Position numbers and translations under genes: made by a program
From: Dolomedes plantarius
Lineage: Eukaryota; Arthropoda; Arachnida; Araneae; Dolomedidae
NCBI GenBank assembly: GCA_907164885.2
Contig: OU015498.1
Span: 128,863,651 to 128,927,650 of the forward strand
Direction: 5' to 3'
Length of the DNA: 64,000 bases
Part shown: in pieces, positions 46,611 to 60,284 of the stretch
Numbering within the stretch: position 1 is the first letter of the stretch
How the letters are laid out: the number at the start of each line of letters is the position of its first letter
Notes under the pieces: model-generated
Database searches by the model: none
The model's input: the letters and a program-made list of their open reading frames with translations, nothing else
What the model was told of the DNA's origin: nothing

Positions 46611-48717
46611 CTTTCGAGCTTTAGCTTAACATGTATATTAGAAAATAGATTAATCTACCCTTTTTATTTCAGGCTGAATATAAAAATTTATTTTATAAAA
46701 GCACTATTAAATTAAATTACATGGCTCAACAAACGTCAGGACAAAATTCCCATATGAATTCGTAACTCTATAAAAGAATTGTATAAAAATGTGAAGGGTA
46801 CTTCTTTTATACTTCACTCTTGCAACTGAAAATTTTAGATGAAGGGGTCAAAAAGTTGGGTCAGAAATTCATTGCTTTCTCTTCCGATCCCATGAGAACT
46901 TTTTCATATCAGAGATATTCCCATTCTGTTTTGAATTTCAAGTTGGACATTTTTATGACTGTTTCAGATCTCTATGCCTCAAAAATATTCGTCTTCGGTA
47001 ACAAAAGGTGTCTTTTGGTATAATATAAAGAAAACGTTACATATTAAAATTCTTATCGATGTATCTGAATGGCCACAATACTTTTGGGTATATTGCATTT
47101 AAGTATTTTCATAATTAAATAAAATTATAGATTCGTATGTTTGTTTGATTAAATATTACTCTGAAATGCTTGATTTCAATTGAAAACTGCATTATTTACT
47201 TCTTTATACTTCAAATAATAATAAAATAATCGTGGCTTTCCATTTTATCATTTTTCCTCTAATCCTTTCTTATTTTTCCTCCATCAAAATCTTATTTGAC
47301 AGTGATTAATTTATAAGGAAGTTTCCTTTAGTCAAACAGTAGGCTACGCAGCAAATTTTCACGGTTGCGTGACAGTAATTCAATTTGAGGTCCCGGCAGA
47401 AGCTGGGATTTTATTAAAATATTTTTTAGGTTTTTCTCTGCTTCGTCTTTGATACGCAGGAAAGAGCAGTTGGTTGGGGGAGGGAGGGGGGGGATTTTAA
47501 CACATTTGAGAAATTTACATGCGGTTGACTAAAATTGAATTTGGAGTGAGGGTAATGTCTAAAAAGTGAACTTTTTCATTTGAATGGTGGTCTATACTTG
47601 TAAAAACTAGTCTCTTAAGATTATTATCAACTATTCACGGGCAGAATTTTCACAGAACATTGGAAGAAAGGTAGTTATTCAAATTAAAATGCTGGAGGGT
47701 ATGCAAGGAAATTAAAATGAATCAATGTTAAATGTAAAATGTTGCATAAGAAGGGGATTTAAATGTATTAAAAAATTAAAATTATGCTTCACATTATAGT
47801 ATTGCTTGTTTAATAATGATTAATGTTTTTAAACGTCGTGTCATCTCTTTTATACCGTAGATCTAAAATTACTATTTTTTTTCTTGCAGTTAAACTCAGG
47901 ATTATTTTCACTGAGAAAATACTAAACTTTACCCCATGAACATAACAAAGTTAACAATATAGTAGTTATAGTTAGTATGAATTTTTCACTGTTTGGTGAT
48001 TTCGTATAGGATTCTGCTTAAAAATTATTCTAAATTTAGAGTCTTTGTTTAACATGTAATCCGATACTACAAGGTAATAAAGCTGATTAAAATTCTAGAA
48101 TACGTAGAGGCCCAGTGATAGAAATTGAAGATTCACAGTAACTTTGAATGATAAAATGTTTGTCTTAATGTTAATACGTGTACGTAAATATTGTCTAGAC
48201 ATCTACGCTTCAAATTCTTTGCCGATATATTGCGGAGAGCGTGTCTAGACAGTTTTAATACTTGAAACATTAGTCTCCTAAAAAGTGCTAGTAAAGAACA
48301 GCTTGGAGCGGAGTAGATTCTGAATCAATATGTTTCCTGTAGAAAAATACTATGTAATTAGGAATTTTGTTACAAATGGTTTAGGTTTCACGTATAAGTA
48401 ATTCTTTTTTTGTCAAACCTAATGAGTGAGATATATTACATGAAAATGTAATATAAACTATAGCCGGATACCTTTCAGGATATTTTATCATCGGTAGAGG
48501 TAAAGTTGTTTTCAAAAAATTTTAATCAGAAATAGATAGGAAGCGAATAATATTTTGAGCAGCAGTGTTTGTTGCGAGGTTTCAGGTTTGAAATTAACTC
48601 AAGATTCAATAAAATGGAGAGTACAACTTTGCAGAAAAATAGAGAATACTAGGAAATTATATAAAACTGGTCTGTTGATCAACATAAAGTTAAACGCATC
48701 AAATTTTGGTAACATAA
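46611..48717. other. No gene recognised
   Basis: AT-rich. One G-rich tract (47472-47500) has runs of 5, 3 and 8 or more G. No elements recognised. Confidence 0.45.
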
Positions 48718-48719
48718 GG

Positions 48720-48939
48720 CCTCTTTCAGACGAGGTGGTTAGATGATTCAACTAGTTGAACGGGCGGCTGTTAAGGAGCGTAGACACATAACAAATGGTG
48801 GGGAATCACCCGAACCCCTTCATACGCAGTCAACTCGTCTGCCCAGACGGTTTGCCAGCATGCACAAGTTTCACTAACGTGATTTTAATAGCCGCCCGTT
48901 CAACTAGTTGAATCAGCTAACCGCCTTGTCTGAAAGAGG
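48720..48939. mobile_element. 220-bp MITE with about 57-bp inverted ends
   Basis: CCTCTTTCAGACGAGGTGG at the left is inverted at the right to 48939. The arms extend through the 14-bp palindrome TTCAACTAGTTGAA and CGGGCGGCTGTTAA. The interior has no coding capacity. The target duplication is unclear, so no superfamily is assigned. Confidence 0.8.
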
Positions 48940-48965
48940 ACTAACTTTATAAACATATGGTAACA

Positions 48966-49045
48966 CTCGCTGAAAACCCGTACTTCGCTACGGAGTACAT
49001 TCAAATTAAATACAACTGTCAATGTATGCAAATAATGCCAAATAA

Positions 49046-49091
<46 letters not shown>

Positions 49092-49773
49092 AAAAAGACG
49101 ATCAATGTATACAATTGATGTAAAAAAAATGTATATATATTTATAAAAAATCGTAAGGGATATTTTTATAGACAAAATAATGTAGAAGAAAATATTCAAA
49201 TTAAATGTAATAGGACACACTAAAGAATATAGTACAGTTAATATAGTACAGTTTGAGGAACATAATATCTTTTATTGCATTTTAATATTTTTTTGGATAA
49301 TGTCTAATCGTCTGCCGCATTAGCAAGAAAAAAAAAATTTTTTTTTGTCTATTTAGTTGTTATGCACGTGACGATAATTTTATTTAAAGTACCAGAGAAA
49401 GAAATCATGTGATTAGCATTTAATAAATTAAATACTAAAAATTAATCTTTAAAAATTCACCAAAACTCAGAAAATGGAGCTAAAGATTCGAAAAAGATCT
49501 CATTTTAAAGGAAGTTTTATGGTCTTTCTCGTGATATAAATTTTATAACCCTCAATTTATTATTTTAGATGCAAACTTAAAAAAAGTTACTAAAACAGCT
49601 TAAAAATTTAATTTAAAAAAATCTAAGAAGAATTTTTCAAAAATCTTTCTTAGTGCACCCGTACACTATAAGAAGAAGCGCCATGCAAAATTTCAGCCCT
49701 TTAGGTCCAGCGGTTTGGTCTGTGCGTTTTATGTCAGTGAGTCAGTCAGTTACGGAACTTTTATATATATAGA
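48966..49773 (-). mobile_element. Non-autonomous Helitron-like element
   Basis: On the minus strand it starts TCTATATATATAAAAG and ends with a hairpin GTACT..AGTAC followed by GGGTTTTCAGCGAG, a degraded form of the CTAG end. It matches the better kept copy at 60285-61120 along its length in opposite orientation. No Rep/helicase frame. A 40-bp TA tract (49049-49088) is internal. Confidence 0.75.
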
Positions 49774-51342
49774 CTACATGATGTTATACATAACATCATC
49801 GCAAAATGACAACTTCCGATACCTCAGACTTTGAACTTTGGAATAGATGAGAATGCTTTGCGATTTGGTTTGAAGGAGAGATGTCTGCTGCAGTACTTCA
49901 GAGTAATTCTTTTACACAATACGGTGAAAGGCCTCTTAGACGACTCCCGACTGGCATGTAGCTCTTAAATTATGAAGAAACAGTTCTGTGAAAAACAGTT
50001 CTGTGAATTTTCTCCAAGATTAATAGGAAGATCGATTGCTGATGTTACCACCAGTGGTAGAATTATGATTTAAGATGAAGCACCTACAGAGTAGAAGGCA
50101 GTCGCATCAAACTTTAAACGTTGATGTTCAAATTTCGAGAAAGACAAAACGTTTAACATGGTAAAAATGTTTCTCAAAGGGCTCTATATTATTTATCGTT
50201 TTTCAAAGTCATATACACCGTTTTTGGAACTAGCTGCACAGATTTAAAGAAAATGTTTCAATTCGTAAAATCTTCATTTGAGAATGGGCAGTTGCTTATT
50301 AAGATATTATTTTATGTTTGATTTATGTTTCAACTACATCATTTACTATTACCAAATGCTTATCTCCAGCACTCAGGATTTTATAGAGCCTTGTTTCACT
50401 GATTCAAAGAAAATCCTATGAGGAGGACTTAAAAGAGGAAGTCCATCATCTCACTCGTATTCAGTTAACAACATTGTATACATAAAATAAGAATTTTTTA
50501 AAATTTAAACTACTTTGTTGTCTAAAATCTTCATTAGTGGTTGAAGTCTGCGATTTACGTTCGTTTATATGATCGATTGTATGCTACGTTCGTTATTACG
50601 TTCGATTGTCTGCTGTCCCTTCCCTCCCTCGGAAATTTTAACTTTTCAAAGATTTATTCCGCAAATCTGATTGCCCCTATTTCCTTTTATACCCCTAAAC
50701 AATATGAAAATATCCCTGAGACTAGCTGCAAAGAAACTGCTTGAAACATTTTTATAGGGAGTGAAAAAGTAGAAAGAAAAAGCTGTTATAAAAATTGTAG
50801 CGAGTAAAAAGGCAAGGGATAATGTCGCGTCTTGCTTTATTTTCAGTGTTCATAACTTTGTTTTTACTGAGTAAATAGAATTCATTAGTTGATTCTATTA
50901 CCAGCAATTTACCAGTAATTTTAAAATTCGTCTTAAGCAACAGTTTCAATAATCTGTTCAAATCTCATATTTGGAAATAGATTGTATAAGAAAGTAAGCA
51001 GCTATTAATTAATTTGGTAATGATTGAGTAAGTCACGGTACTTAGAAGGTAAATTTTTCTATTGTATCGAATTTCCAGATCTATGGTATTTATCGCTGAC
51101 ACATTTGCGAACACAAATATTTCTTGCAATGTGTTCGAAGTTTTTTTACAAAGAAATATCTGTTTTGACTTCAGCGTTATGTCGTTTGTGGTATTAAATG
51201 TTAACGTCTCATATTATCTCCAGTGGTATAGATCAGAAAAAATGTTATATTAATTTGAAAACACAATGAAATATCAAAGATAAGAAGAAAGAAAACGTTT
51301 TCGCGAAACGTGGTTACATTTTCACTCATATATCACCAAGAC
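49774..51342. other. No gene recognised
   Basis: AT-rich with short frames. 50540-50745 is somewhat GC-richer and has repeated TTCGTT/GATCGATTG motifs, but no identity. Confidence 0.45.
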
Positions 51343-51345
51343 TAA

Positions 51346-51483
51346 GGGCCTGTTCACATTGAATGCGTCAGAGTCAGTGTTAAAGATTCCCTTGTCGCTG
51401 ATTGGTTAAATGGGTCAATGACTGGTATATGATTGGCTAAAACATTTTACACTGACGCTGATGGATTCTATGTGAACAGGCCC
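51346..51483. mobile_element. Harbinger-type MITE, 138 bp
   Basis: GGGCCTGTTCACAT ends are inverted and flanked by TAA at 51343-51345 and 51484-51486. The 3-bp TAA duplication and GGGCC.. terminus fit PIF/Harbinger-type MITEs. No coding sequence. Confidence 0.8.
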
Positions 51484-51486
51484 TAA

Positions 51487-53700
51487 AGCTTTCCAAATGC
51501 GATTAAACACAATATATATAAAAGTTCTCACTCTATACGGAAATCTAGAGTAATAATTCTTTTATGAGGTAGTTGGGCGTGAACCTATGCTTAAAAAATT
51601 CTTCCTTCCCTGTTAATAATTAATAAAACATTCACTTGTATGTATTTCATTTATTCCATTTCTGGTGAAAAATTTATTATGTTGAATAGTTTTACTATGG
51701 ACTAGTTAGAGATGATTGAGAAACATGTTTAGAAAGTTAAACATCTGTAGTTTAGTAAAATCTATAGCTTTTTCAAACTTGTGCATAATTTAAATATTCA
51801 AAGTTTCATTTAAGGAATGAAACATTCATTGAAGTCAAAATAATATCTTTCGTAACAAAAAGCCAATCCAGGAATTTTTTTCAAATGAAGATAGGATATT
51901 ATACAAATAAAATGATTTTTTTATCACAATAAATATTTTAGTAAGACTTCGGTGAATTCAAAAATCAAAAATTAAGGTTATATATTTTAGGAAATAGACG
52001 GATAATAAAAAATCCAACTCACGCGGGAAAAATTCCAAAACGTAGAGTAAACTGTAGCTGAAAATTTTCCGTTATTTCTGTAAGAAGTTGGAAACACTAA
52101 ATACGAATAAATAAAGTGTCCTTATAATGATGCGGTTACTTTTCAACAGAAAATTCTCACCGTTGTAGATTAGACAACAAAGGGGAAAAATGTTCGTTCT
52201 AAAAACAGAAACTTAAATTTAAACTTACTGAAGTCGAACATGCTAATAATAAGCACAAATGAACTAGTTATTTTGTCACCATAAAAGTGAAGTTCTCGTA
52301 AAAATCTGGTTATAACAAATGACATTAAAATACTGTTATTTATTTGGTATAGGGAAAAAGAAGATGGTTAATTTGCTTTGCATTTTTTCACTCTAAAAAG
52401 ATTCATTTGCCTATCTTATCAAAATTAAATCGAAAATAAAATGCAGGTGATGGTGTATAGAAACAGTCATTTACTGTATCAAATTTGAATTATTGGTTCA
52501 TAAAGTGAATTTAGGTGCAGAATTAATATACTTTATTGGTAATATCAATATGATGCTTCTACCTATGATTGAATAAGAGAAAGGTTATAAAAAACTTACT
52601 ATTTATTCAATACAATCCGTTCATCTTCTAAAAGGACGTTTATTCATCTAGAAATATATTTCGAAACATTTTCCCTGATCTTGAAAAAACGAATACCTGC
52701 TTCGGATTTATGAGACGGCTACTACTGCAACGCTGCTCTTCAGAGGAGACTCAAGACGGAGCAAGGTAAGAAATTGGTTCGCAAAAATGTTCTGTCACTG
52801 ATTTATTGAATGCGGTTCAAGGATTTCTTCTATTCAAATCCGCAAACGGAAAGCAAAAATTTTTACCTCCACGAATGTATTCAGCGACTCAGCAAACAAG
52901 AAAAAAAGGCCTCGTAAATCCATGCTTATGATTGAATTTGATTCAAAACCACAGTAAAGTTTATTTTTGAGTTCTTTTACTAATTAAAATTTCTTAGTTG
53001 TCAAAACTGAAACTGAAGTTATTAGTACGAGATTGAGTACCAGATTTTATTTCTTTTTTTATACCATTTCTTTAACTGAGAGAAATAACTAACTACTCAG
53101 ATTTTGAAAAGGAGTGACGGATCTTAGTTAAAACAAGTAAAACTAACAATCATTTCTGTTTCAAAATGTGTACTCCTTATGTAAAAAAGCGGTGGTGGGA
53201 ATGAATTTAAGCATAAGTTCCCAATCATTTCATTTTCAGAATATGTGCACAATATGTAAATGTTCCCTTTCGAAAAAACAAATTTTCCTTGACTTATTTT
53301 TATTAATTTTTTTTTACTAAAAATGTTTTCATTTTTTCATCCCTTGCTTAGGCAGTTTCTCTTAAAAGTTAGCGTTTTCATACGCAAAAAAGTCGTTTGG
53401 CATTTATCACTCATCCAAGACTCATCCAAATATGGTTACACTTCAATAAGAATTCACTTGTTTATTTTTCATTCCATAGCTACATAATTTTTCTAATTTT
53501 TGGAGGCTAAGTGGTTGCGTCTGTGGATTGAAAACGTGAGCACTCTATTTACATAAGTAGTGTAAATTTTGTCTTACTGTTTGGGATTCCAAATCCATTA
53601 TTTATCTAAATTAAACTTGACAGTAAATTACATTGAACTTCCCTCATAAGGTCATGTGAGGTCAAAGTAGGGAACAATTGTTTCCTTTCTATTTTCAGAG
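51487..53700. other. No gene recognised
   Basis: AT-rich, no frame above 60 codons, no repeats with clear ends. Confidence 0.5.
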
Positions 53701-53708
53701 AATAAAAC

Positions 53709-54390
53709 TAGGGTTTGACGGTTTTTCAAACCCGGTTTTAAAAAACCGGTTTTTAAAATAAATTTGTAACATTTGAAAACCGGTTTTTAAATTAAGAAAA
53801 CCGGTTTAAAAGAATTCCAATTATTATGTAAAAATTAATTTTTAACTAATTTGATTTCTTGAAGACCCTGAAGAAAACTTACAAATTCAAGACACTAAAA
53901 GCTGAATTTTCATTATTTGAGGCAACGAATAAAGGAACCAAAAGCTTAGATTTGTTATTTGATGCCCTGAAAACTATAAAACCAAGCTCAGTAGCTAGTG
54001 AACGAGTATTTTCAATTTCAGGCAATATTGTGTCGAAAATAAGAACAAGACTTAGCCACCGTTCAGTGGATATTTTATGTTTTTTAAAATCATATTTTGT
54101 TAGGAGAAATTAAAATTAGTGAAATAAATATAAATATTATTTGAAATTTGAAATTTTTGTTTGAGTTTTCGTTATTTTGTGTAAGTAATGTGTAATCCTT
54201 ATTTTTTTTTTATATTTTGACTTTGATATTGATTTCATTTTTTGTCATTTTATATAAATTAAATAAAATATTTTCCCCTATTCTATTTTTTTTTTTTGGC
54301 AAAAATTCGAAAACCGGTTAAAACCGGTTTTTTGGAAATCTGGAATTCGAAAACCAGTTTTTCAAAATGTAGGTTTTTGTATAAACCCTA
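53709..54390 (+). mobile_element. Internally deleted hAT transposon
   Basis: Ends TAGGGTTT are inverted and flanked by AATAAAAC (53701-53708) and AATAACAC (54391-54398), an 8-bp duplication with one mismatch. At least six AAACCGGTTT motifs lie near both ends, the sort of subterminal array hAT transposases bind. Only the protein C-terminus is left inside. Confidence 0.85.
53880..54113 (+). pseudogene. hAT transposase C-terminal dimerisation domain
   Basis: ALKTIKPSSVASERVFSISG followed by NIVSKIRTRLSHRSVDILCF and LKSYFVRRN, then TAA at 54111-54113. This is the conserved hAT dimerisation block (SxSERxFS..G..xxxRxRL..). The catalytic RNase H domain and BED finger are missing. The TTG at 53859 is not a real start. 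Confidence 0.85.
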
Positions 54391-54417
54391 AATAACACCC
54401 GTGCCTAACCAACCAAC

Positions 54418-54930
<513 letters not shown>

Positions 54931-54944
54931 ATGTATATACATGC

Positions 54945-55090
54945 AGGAGTTTATCAAAATAATGTGAACACTGTTTAGAAGTAACATGTTGTTCATTGTT
55001 GCCCCATATCGGAATCTTTGATACTGGGCCTCGTGATACACCAGCAACTTTTCTCATTTTAGTTGCAGGGGCACCCGCGGTTGTATATAT
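54945..55090 (-). pseudogene. Tc1-like transposase N-terminal scrap
   Basis: The minus strand reads GAPATKMRKVAGVSRGPVSK, an HTH as in Tc1 transposases. GTTCACATTATTTTGATAAA (54952-54971, minus) looks like part of a terminal repeat. Nothing downstream remains. Confidence 0.45.
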
Positions 55091-56915
55091 GTATACATAC
55101 ATGTAAACATATTTGAAACATACATATATACATACATGCATATAGAGAATATGGAGATTCATTTGCAGTTGTGCCTCGTCGTTCTAATGTTATACTGCCT
55201 GTATCAAACTCTAAACGGTAAGTTCACCTTTGACCAATTGAAAGTCTTCAACGCTATGAAGGGGTTTTGAATAAATCACCTTTTTTTAACTATCAAAGAT
55301 AAAATAAATTGAGTTTAAACTACAGTGATAACAAACGGTATAATTTTATTTCACTCATTATAAAACAGAAAAAATGAAAATTTAAATGTATGAAAGCGAA
55401 ATGATTTCAGTAAAGCTTCGATGTTTCCTGTATTGCCCATTTTACAATGGATAAAATAAAGCATAAATTCCTAAAATTACTTATTTCATAATATTTAACA
55501 GTTTTAACGAATAACTGAGCAATACCAATGAATGCACGGGGCTTCTAACAATTCAGTTAATTTTTCCTGCGGTATCTTAAACATGTAAATTCAAATGCAG
55601 ATGATCCAGCATATTGTCAGTATAGCAAACAATGGAATGCAATGGGCTTTTCTTAAATGAAATTCAGCTTTTTGTTTCCCTTTTCAATCTATTTAAAAGG
55701 GAATTTTATAGTTAATAATTTGAAAACTCATAAGGTCTTTAATTTCATAAGCAGTCCGTCTGTTCACTGAAATAAGCATTTTGCATTGATTGATTAATAT
55801 CTGCTTCACTTTCAAAAGGAGGGGAATTATCGATCATAAAAGCAAAATGATCTAGACTACTAATGATTTTTCTAGTCTTCATATAAATTATGGTAAATAC
55901 TAAAAAAGATTCTAGGGCAGGGACAAAAATCATTTAACTGAAAAAACTTTACATTTTTTGGGTGTTTCTGTTATGAAGCATATACAAGAACATTTAATAA
56001 AATGATAAATTCTATAAGTAATCAATCTAGAATATTTGAATAATAAATGTCTGTAAATCTAATAGCTGAATTTGAAAAGAAAGCGAGATTAAAATTGAAT
56101 AGTCGTGTATGCGATCTTTAGTTAATTTACTATCAGATACAGGAATGTTTTAACGAAGGATTACGTTCCTCCATAACGGTCCTCCGGAAAGCAAAATTTC
56201 AGACGCTTAAACCGTCCGACTGTGCCTTGCAAGTTATAATTTTTGCAGCGTGCCAAACCCAATATATATCGCCTGGACAAGCAGTAAACAGTTAAACAGA
56301 AAAGTACCAAAATGCGTGAAAATTTTGAAATACATATATGTATATATATACATACGTTTATATATATAGCTACATATATACATAACATATACACACATAT
56401 ATGCATATGAAAGAGGTAAGCAACGATAAGTAATCCTGCGTTAATAACCCGTGGTAGTTTCGTTAGAAAAGACTACCTGAATTGTTTTTTATCCTCTCCT
56501 TGAGAAACTAAAAATTTGGCGTTTTATGAATTTTTATAACCGTGTGATGTTGATTTTTTTGTATAAATCGTTTAAATCATGAATAAAAATATAGAAAGTA
56601 TAAAATATTAAAAACGAAAGAGTTGTATTATTGCATGCATTTTCTTTGTCCTCAGAACTGACTGCATTTTGAAAACTGTTCGAACACATAGGTTTTCAAA
56701 TCACCCGTTCAAGGAGTTCCGTTAGTTGTGGGATTTTTCCAATGAATGGTTAACTATAAATTTTAAGTGTTCTCCAAAAAATCCATAATGGAACATTTAA
56801 ATAGCAAAATTAATAAAACTGAGAATAACAGCCTCTTAAAATCCGCAATAGAAGGTATAAATTGTTGAAAAGCAACAAATTGGTAAACAACAAAGCTTTT
56901 CAAATCCATAATGTT
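55091..56915. other. No gene recognised
   Basis: AT-rich; TATA/CATA repeats at 56330-56410. Confidence 0.45.
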
Positions 56916-56922
56916 GTTGTTG

Positions 56923-57218
56923 CTTCTTATGCCCCCTGAAGAGTGCGGCTTCGGTTTATAATGGCACCACTAGGGTCGAAGTCCGATTTAGCCAGGTGCC
57001 ACCTACATTTTCACTCAGCAACCCCAGATGTGATAGCTGGGGCGAATCGTACCGTCTCCCACCCTCTCTAACCCCATAGAGAGATTTAAGGTCTACGGAT
57101 TTAACGTGTCCATATCAGACTTAGACACGAAGGTATTTAATGACTCTTGTCTGGATTCGATCCAGGCACCTTCAGCACTGAATGCCGAAGCTCTACCACT
57201 AGGCTACCCCAAGCCCCA
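56923..57218 (-). mobile_element. tRNA-derived SINE with GTT-type tail
   Basis: The minus strand starts GGGGTAGCCTAGTGGTAGAG (A box) and has GGATCGAATCC (B box) about 40 bases on. The body ends in TTGTTGTTG on the plus strand. The 3' part shares GTCGAAGTCCGATTTAGCC with the SINEs at 25098 and 62592. The acceptor stem is absent, so it is not a tRNA gene. Confidence 0.85.
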
Positions 57219-58514
57219 AAATCCATAATAAATTCTGTAAATGACAAGAACAGTAAAAATGAATAATTACTGTTTTTAAAAATTCATAATAGAATGTACA
57301 AACAATCGGAAACATAAAATTGAAATTGACCGCTGGTTGAAATTTACAATAAATCATGTCAAAGACTTAAAAAGTTTCAGTGTTTAAAAAACGATAATTT
57401 AGAGTCTTTTGGCTGCCTTTGAGTTCATTTAAAGGATAAACTTGTTTATATGATCAACAAAAAAATGTATTTACATAAAGAAATAATATCTCTAATAAAA
57501 CCTGAACTACACATATTAAAAAAACACTCTATTTTGCCCACACTATTATTCATTTCAATTGTGAAATGTGAAATACAAATTATAGAAAATTATAGAGCAA
57601 TACAAAATTCATATGATTAAAGATACAATTTACTGCTTAAATGCCGTTTTTTTATTTTATCTAATCCAAATTTAACACTTACTTTTAACCACTATACCTC
57701 TGTTTATTTTTCTTTCCGTAATACTATTTCTTCAATACTGGTTTACTTAAATCAAAATTTTATATAAATATTGTAGATTCAATGCTTAAATCCCTCTTCG
57801 GTGGAGCTTTATTCGATGCAGTGGAAGAAATTGCCTAACAAAATCATCCTACTATTGATTTATTGAAACCGTTTCGGATGTATCAAGCAGATCGATAATA
57901 AAATACTTAAATTTAAAAAGCAGCTCAGATTTTTTTTTCAGTTGAAAACCTGGATTTAAAATAAAATGACCATAACTGCGAGTCTGAATTCAACTGAACT
58001 CTTATGTTTGCTAAGAATATTTTATGTTCATATTTATGTCGTGTCTAAAATAGCGTTTAAATGTAACTGCGGTAAATATTGCTCTATCATATGTTTTAAG
58101 AAAGGTATCGAGGTGTGTTATCTAAGTTTTTCGTGGTGTAAATTTAGTCTTACTTTCACTCTAAACGGCGCTGGTATTTAGACCACAATAGGTGTTCTTT
58201 CAACTCCTGCCAGCATATTTGCCAAATTTTCAGCATTTTGTCTCATTTATTATATCACTAAACTCCTATATCAAGTACATCATTGGTTGCATCATATCCG
58301 TTAGTATTGTGACTTCATCCAATGGCGAATACATATGATGTTTGCTCAATGTTTTTATGCAAAAAAAATTCAATGTTTTTTTATGCAATAAAGGAGACTT
58401 GACTTTCCTTCACGATTACTAAATTTCTTTCAAGGCAGAAAAACCTCCTTATAACTGCAGCCCCCTTTTCCGACATCATTGATAATAACTCCCAAGTATT
58501 GCATGAACTAACAT
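57219..58514. other. No gene recognised
   Basis: AT-rich, short frames only. Confidence 0.45.
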
Positions 58515-58591
58515 TCTTAAGGTTCCTGTGTGCTTCCCCCTACTGGATTTGCTCACCTCAAAATTAACCTATGAAAAAAAATGTGTCTACC
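58515..58591 (+). repeat. Partial third copy of the unnamed dispersed repeat
   Basis: TGTGTGCTTCC..CTACTGGATTTGCTCACCTC..AACCTATG aligns with the first 75 bases of 62928-63285. It breaks off at the hAT MITE. Confidence 0.6.
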
Positions 58592-58599
58592 ATTTACAG

Positions 58600-59096
58600 C
58601 AGTGGTTCCCAGCCGGTGGTCCACGGACCACAGGTGGTCCACGCACCACATATAAAAAAGGGTAACCACATATAAAAAACCACACATAAAAAAAAAGGGT
58701 AAACCACACATAAAAATAAAGGTAAACCACATATAAAAAAGGGTGGTGCGCACCACGCACCACATATAAAAAAGTCGCCAAATAAATGGGGCAATTTGAA
58801 AGCAATGTTCATTGAACTTGATGGGTCGGATATATCAGATGACTATCAGGTGTTGAATTAAAATTTCAAAAAAGTTTAAGAAAACTATTTTATTATTAGA
58901 ATATAATACGTTAGAATGTGAGTTCGTTAATCATGTATCCCTTTTGCCTTAGGGATATTCTGTTCCCCCATACCCACCGGAAGGGGTATGGGGTACACCC
59001 TCCCTCAAGTCGATGGGGATGGGGATGGGGATGGTCCACACATGGTTCAATTTCTAGCTTAGTGGTCCGCAGACTTCTACAGGCTGGGAACCACTG
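58600..59096. mobile_element. hAT MITE (CAGTGGTTCCCAGCC ends)
   Basis: Terminal repeats CAGTGGTTCCCAGCC are inverted at 59082-59096, flanked by ATTTACAG (58592-58599) and ATGTACAG (59097-59104), 7 of 8 bases equal. The interior has a tandem repeat of ACCACATATAAAAAAGGGTA-like units (58642-58775) and (GATGGG)n at 59010-59032. No transposase frame. Confidence 0.85.
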
Positions 59097-59455
59097 ATGT
59101 ACAGCTACATAAATGCTTATAATCCAATAAAAATGGCATTCAGATAGCATGAACATTTCTGCGCCTTGCAACAGGATTCATTTTATAAATTTCGTCCACC
59201 AAAGGAATTGACGATCGTTTAAAACACACTATACCAATTTTTTCCTCAAATAATTTAAATTTTAAGATATTTTTTGCATTAAATAAAAAAAAAGGCCCCA
59301 AAGTGTAAAACTACTTTCTCTGTTACGGAGTACAATATTTTTAAAAATAAGCTTTAAATAAAAGTCGGCAATCCTTAGACAAAATTTCCTCATAGGTTAA
59401 CACTGAGGTGAGCTAGTACAATGGGGTTAGTACAGAGCAGCCTTAATGGTGGTTC
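59097..59455 (-). repeat. Unnamed dispersed repeat, inverted copy
   Basis: The reverse complement aligns with 62928-63285 over about 350 bases (CTAACCC, GTTAACCTATG, CCTTTGGTGG, CATTTATGTAGCTGTA) with many differences. No coding sequence or known ends. Confidence 0.7.
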
Positions 59456-59650
59456 TGTGGGACTTCCATAAGAGTGGAGATTGTAGTGCGTAGGATTTGA
59501 ATGGGTGGCTCCAGGAAAGGAAACAAATAGAAAATAGGTTTGTAACAAAAAAGTTAGGGATAAATGTCACATTCTCTAGAAAATATCGACTTCCGTAACT
59601 GATTTTGATATTAGTGTTTGTACAATAGTTGGATAAGAGGCCGAGGTATA

Positions 59651-59830
59651 GTTAGGTTTGGTTTGGTGCTCTACGGTCAACTTTTGCTACCCGGGGGATA
59701 ACTGGACTGGGATTTACAGCTTAAAGCCGATTCCAGATGGCTAGAAACGTTCATGCCAAGGATGGGATTCGAATCGACAGACTTTGGTACCAATTGTCGA
59801 AGCCGTAGCTATTCGGTCATCGTTGGCTGA
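59651..59830 (-). mobile_element. Second copy of the 13594 SINE family
   Basis: The minus strand shows GATGACCGAATAGCTACGG (A box) and GATTCGAATCC (B box). The body and GGTTTGGTTTGG tail align with 13594-13775. The copy is more diverged and no target duplication is clear. Confidence 0.7.
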
Positions 59831-60284
59831 AGAACCCGATGTATCCGAGTGTTTAGCGCGTTGTAATTCGGAGGGAGGGAGCTTCGTTCGTATTCCAACG
59901 CGCAAGAATTCCAACGAAAGTCATTGAATGCTTTCGTACGCCGAGTATGTACTCGTTCAATCCGTAGAAGTCTTTGCTTGGTGTAAGAGGGTGGGGGGAA
60001 GTACAAGCCTACCAAATGTCACCCCTGGGGATATTCTGTCAAAATTTAGATGGCACTATGAAGCAATGGAAATTTACCTGTATCGTGCTCCAAGATAAAA
60101 TAGTCACCTGATTGTAAGAACTAGGTAATTCGATTCCACAAGTTCTTGAAAATCTCAAATGTCTACTTCTTTCAGTGGGAAAACACTCGTCGCTCTATTT
60201 GCCTAATTATTACACTAACCAACGGATGGCATTAGGTTAGCAGCAAAGTGAGTTGACTAGTTACTACATTCAATTCTTATGTAA
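59831..60284. other. No gene recognised
   Basis: 59831-60020 is GC-richer with a 68-codon minus frame of no known similarity; the rest is AT-rich. Confidence 0.4.

Noticed and set aside
58553..58812. Cysteine and tryptophan-rich hydrophobic frames in three phases
   Set aside because: They translate the tandem ACCACATATAAAA-type repeat inside a hAT MITE.
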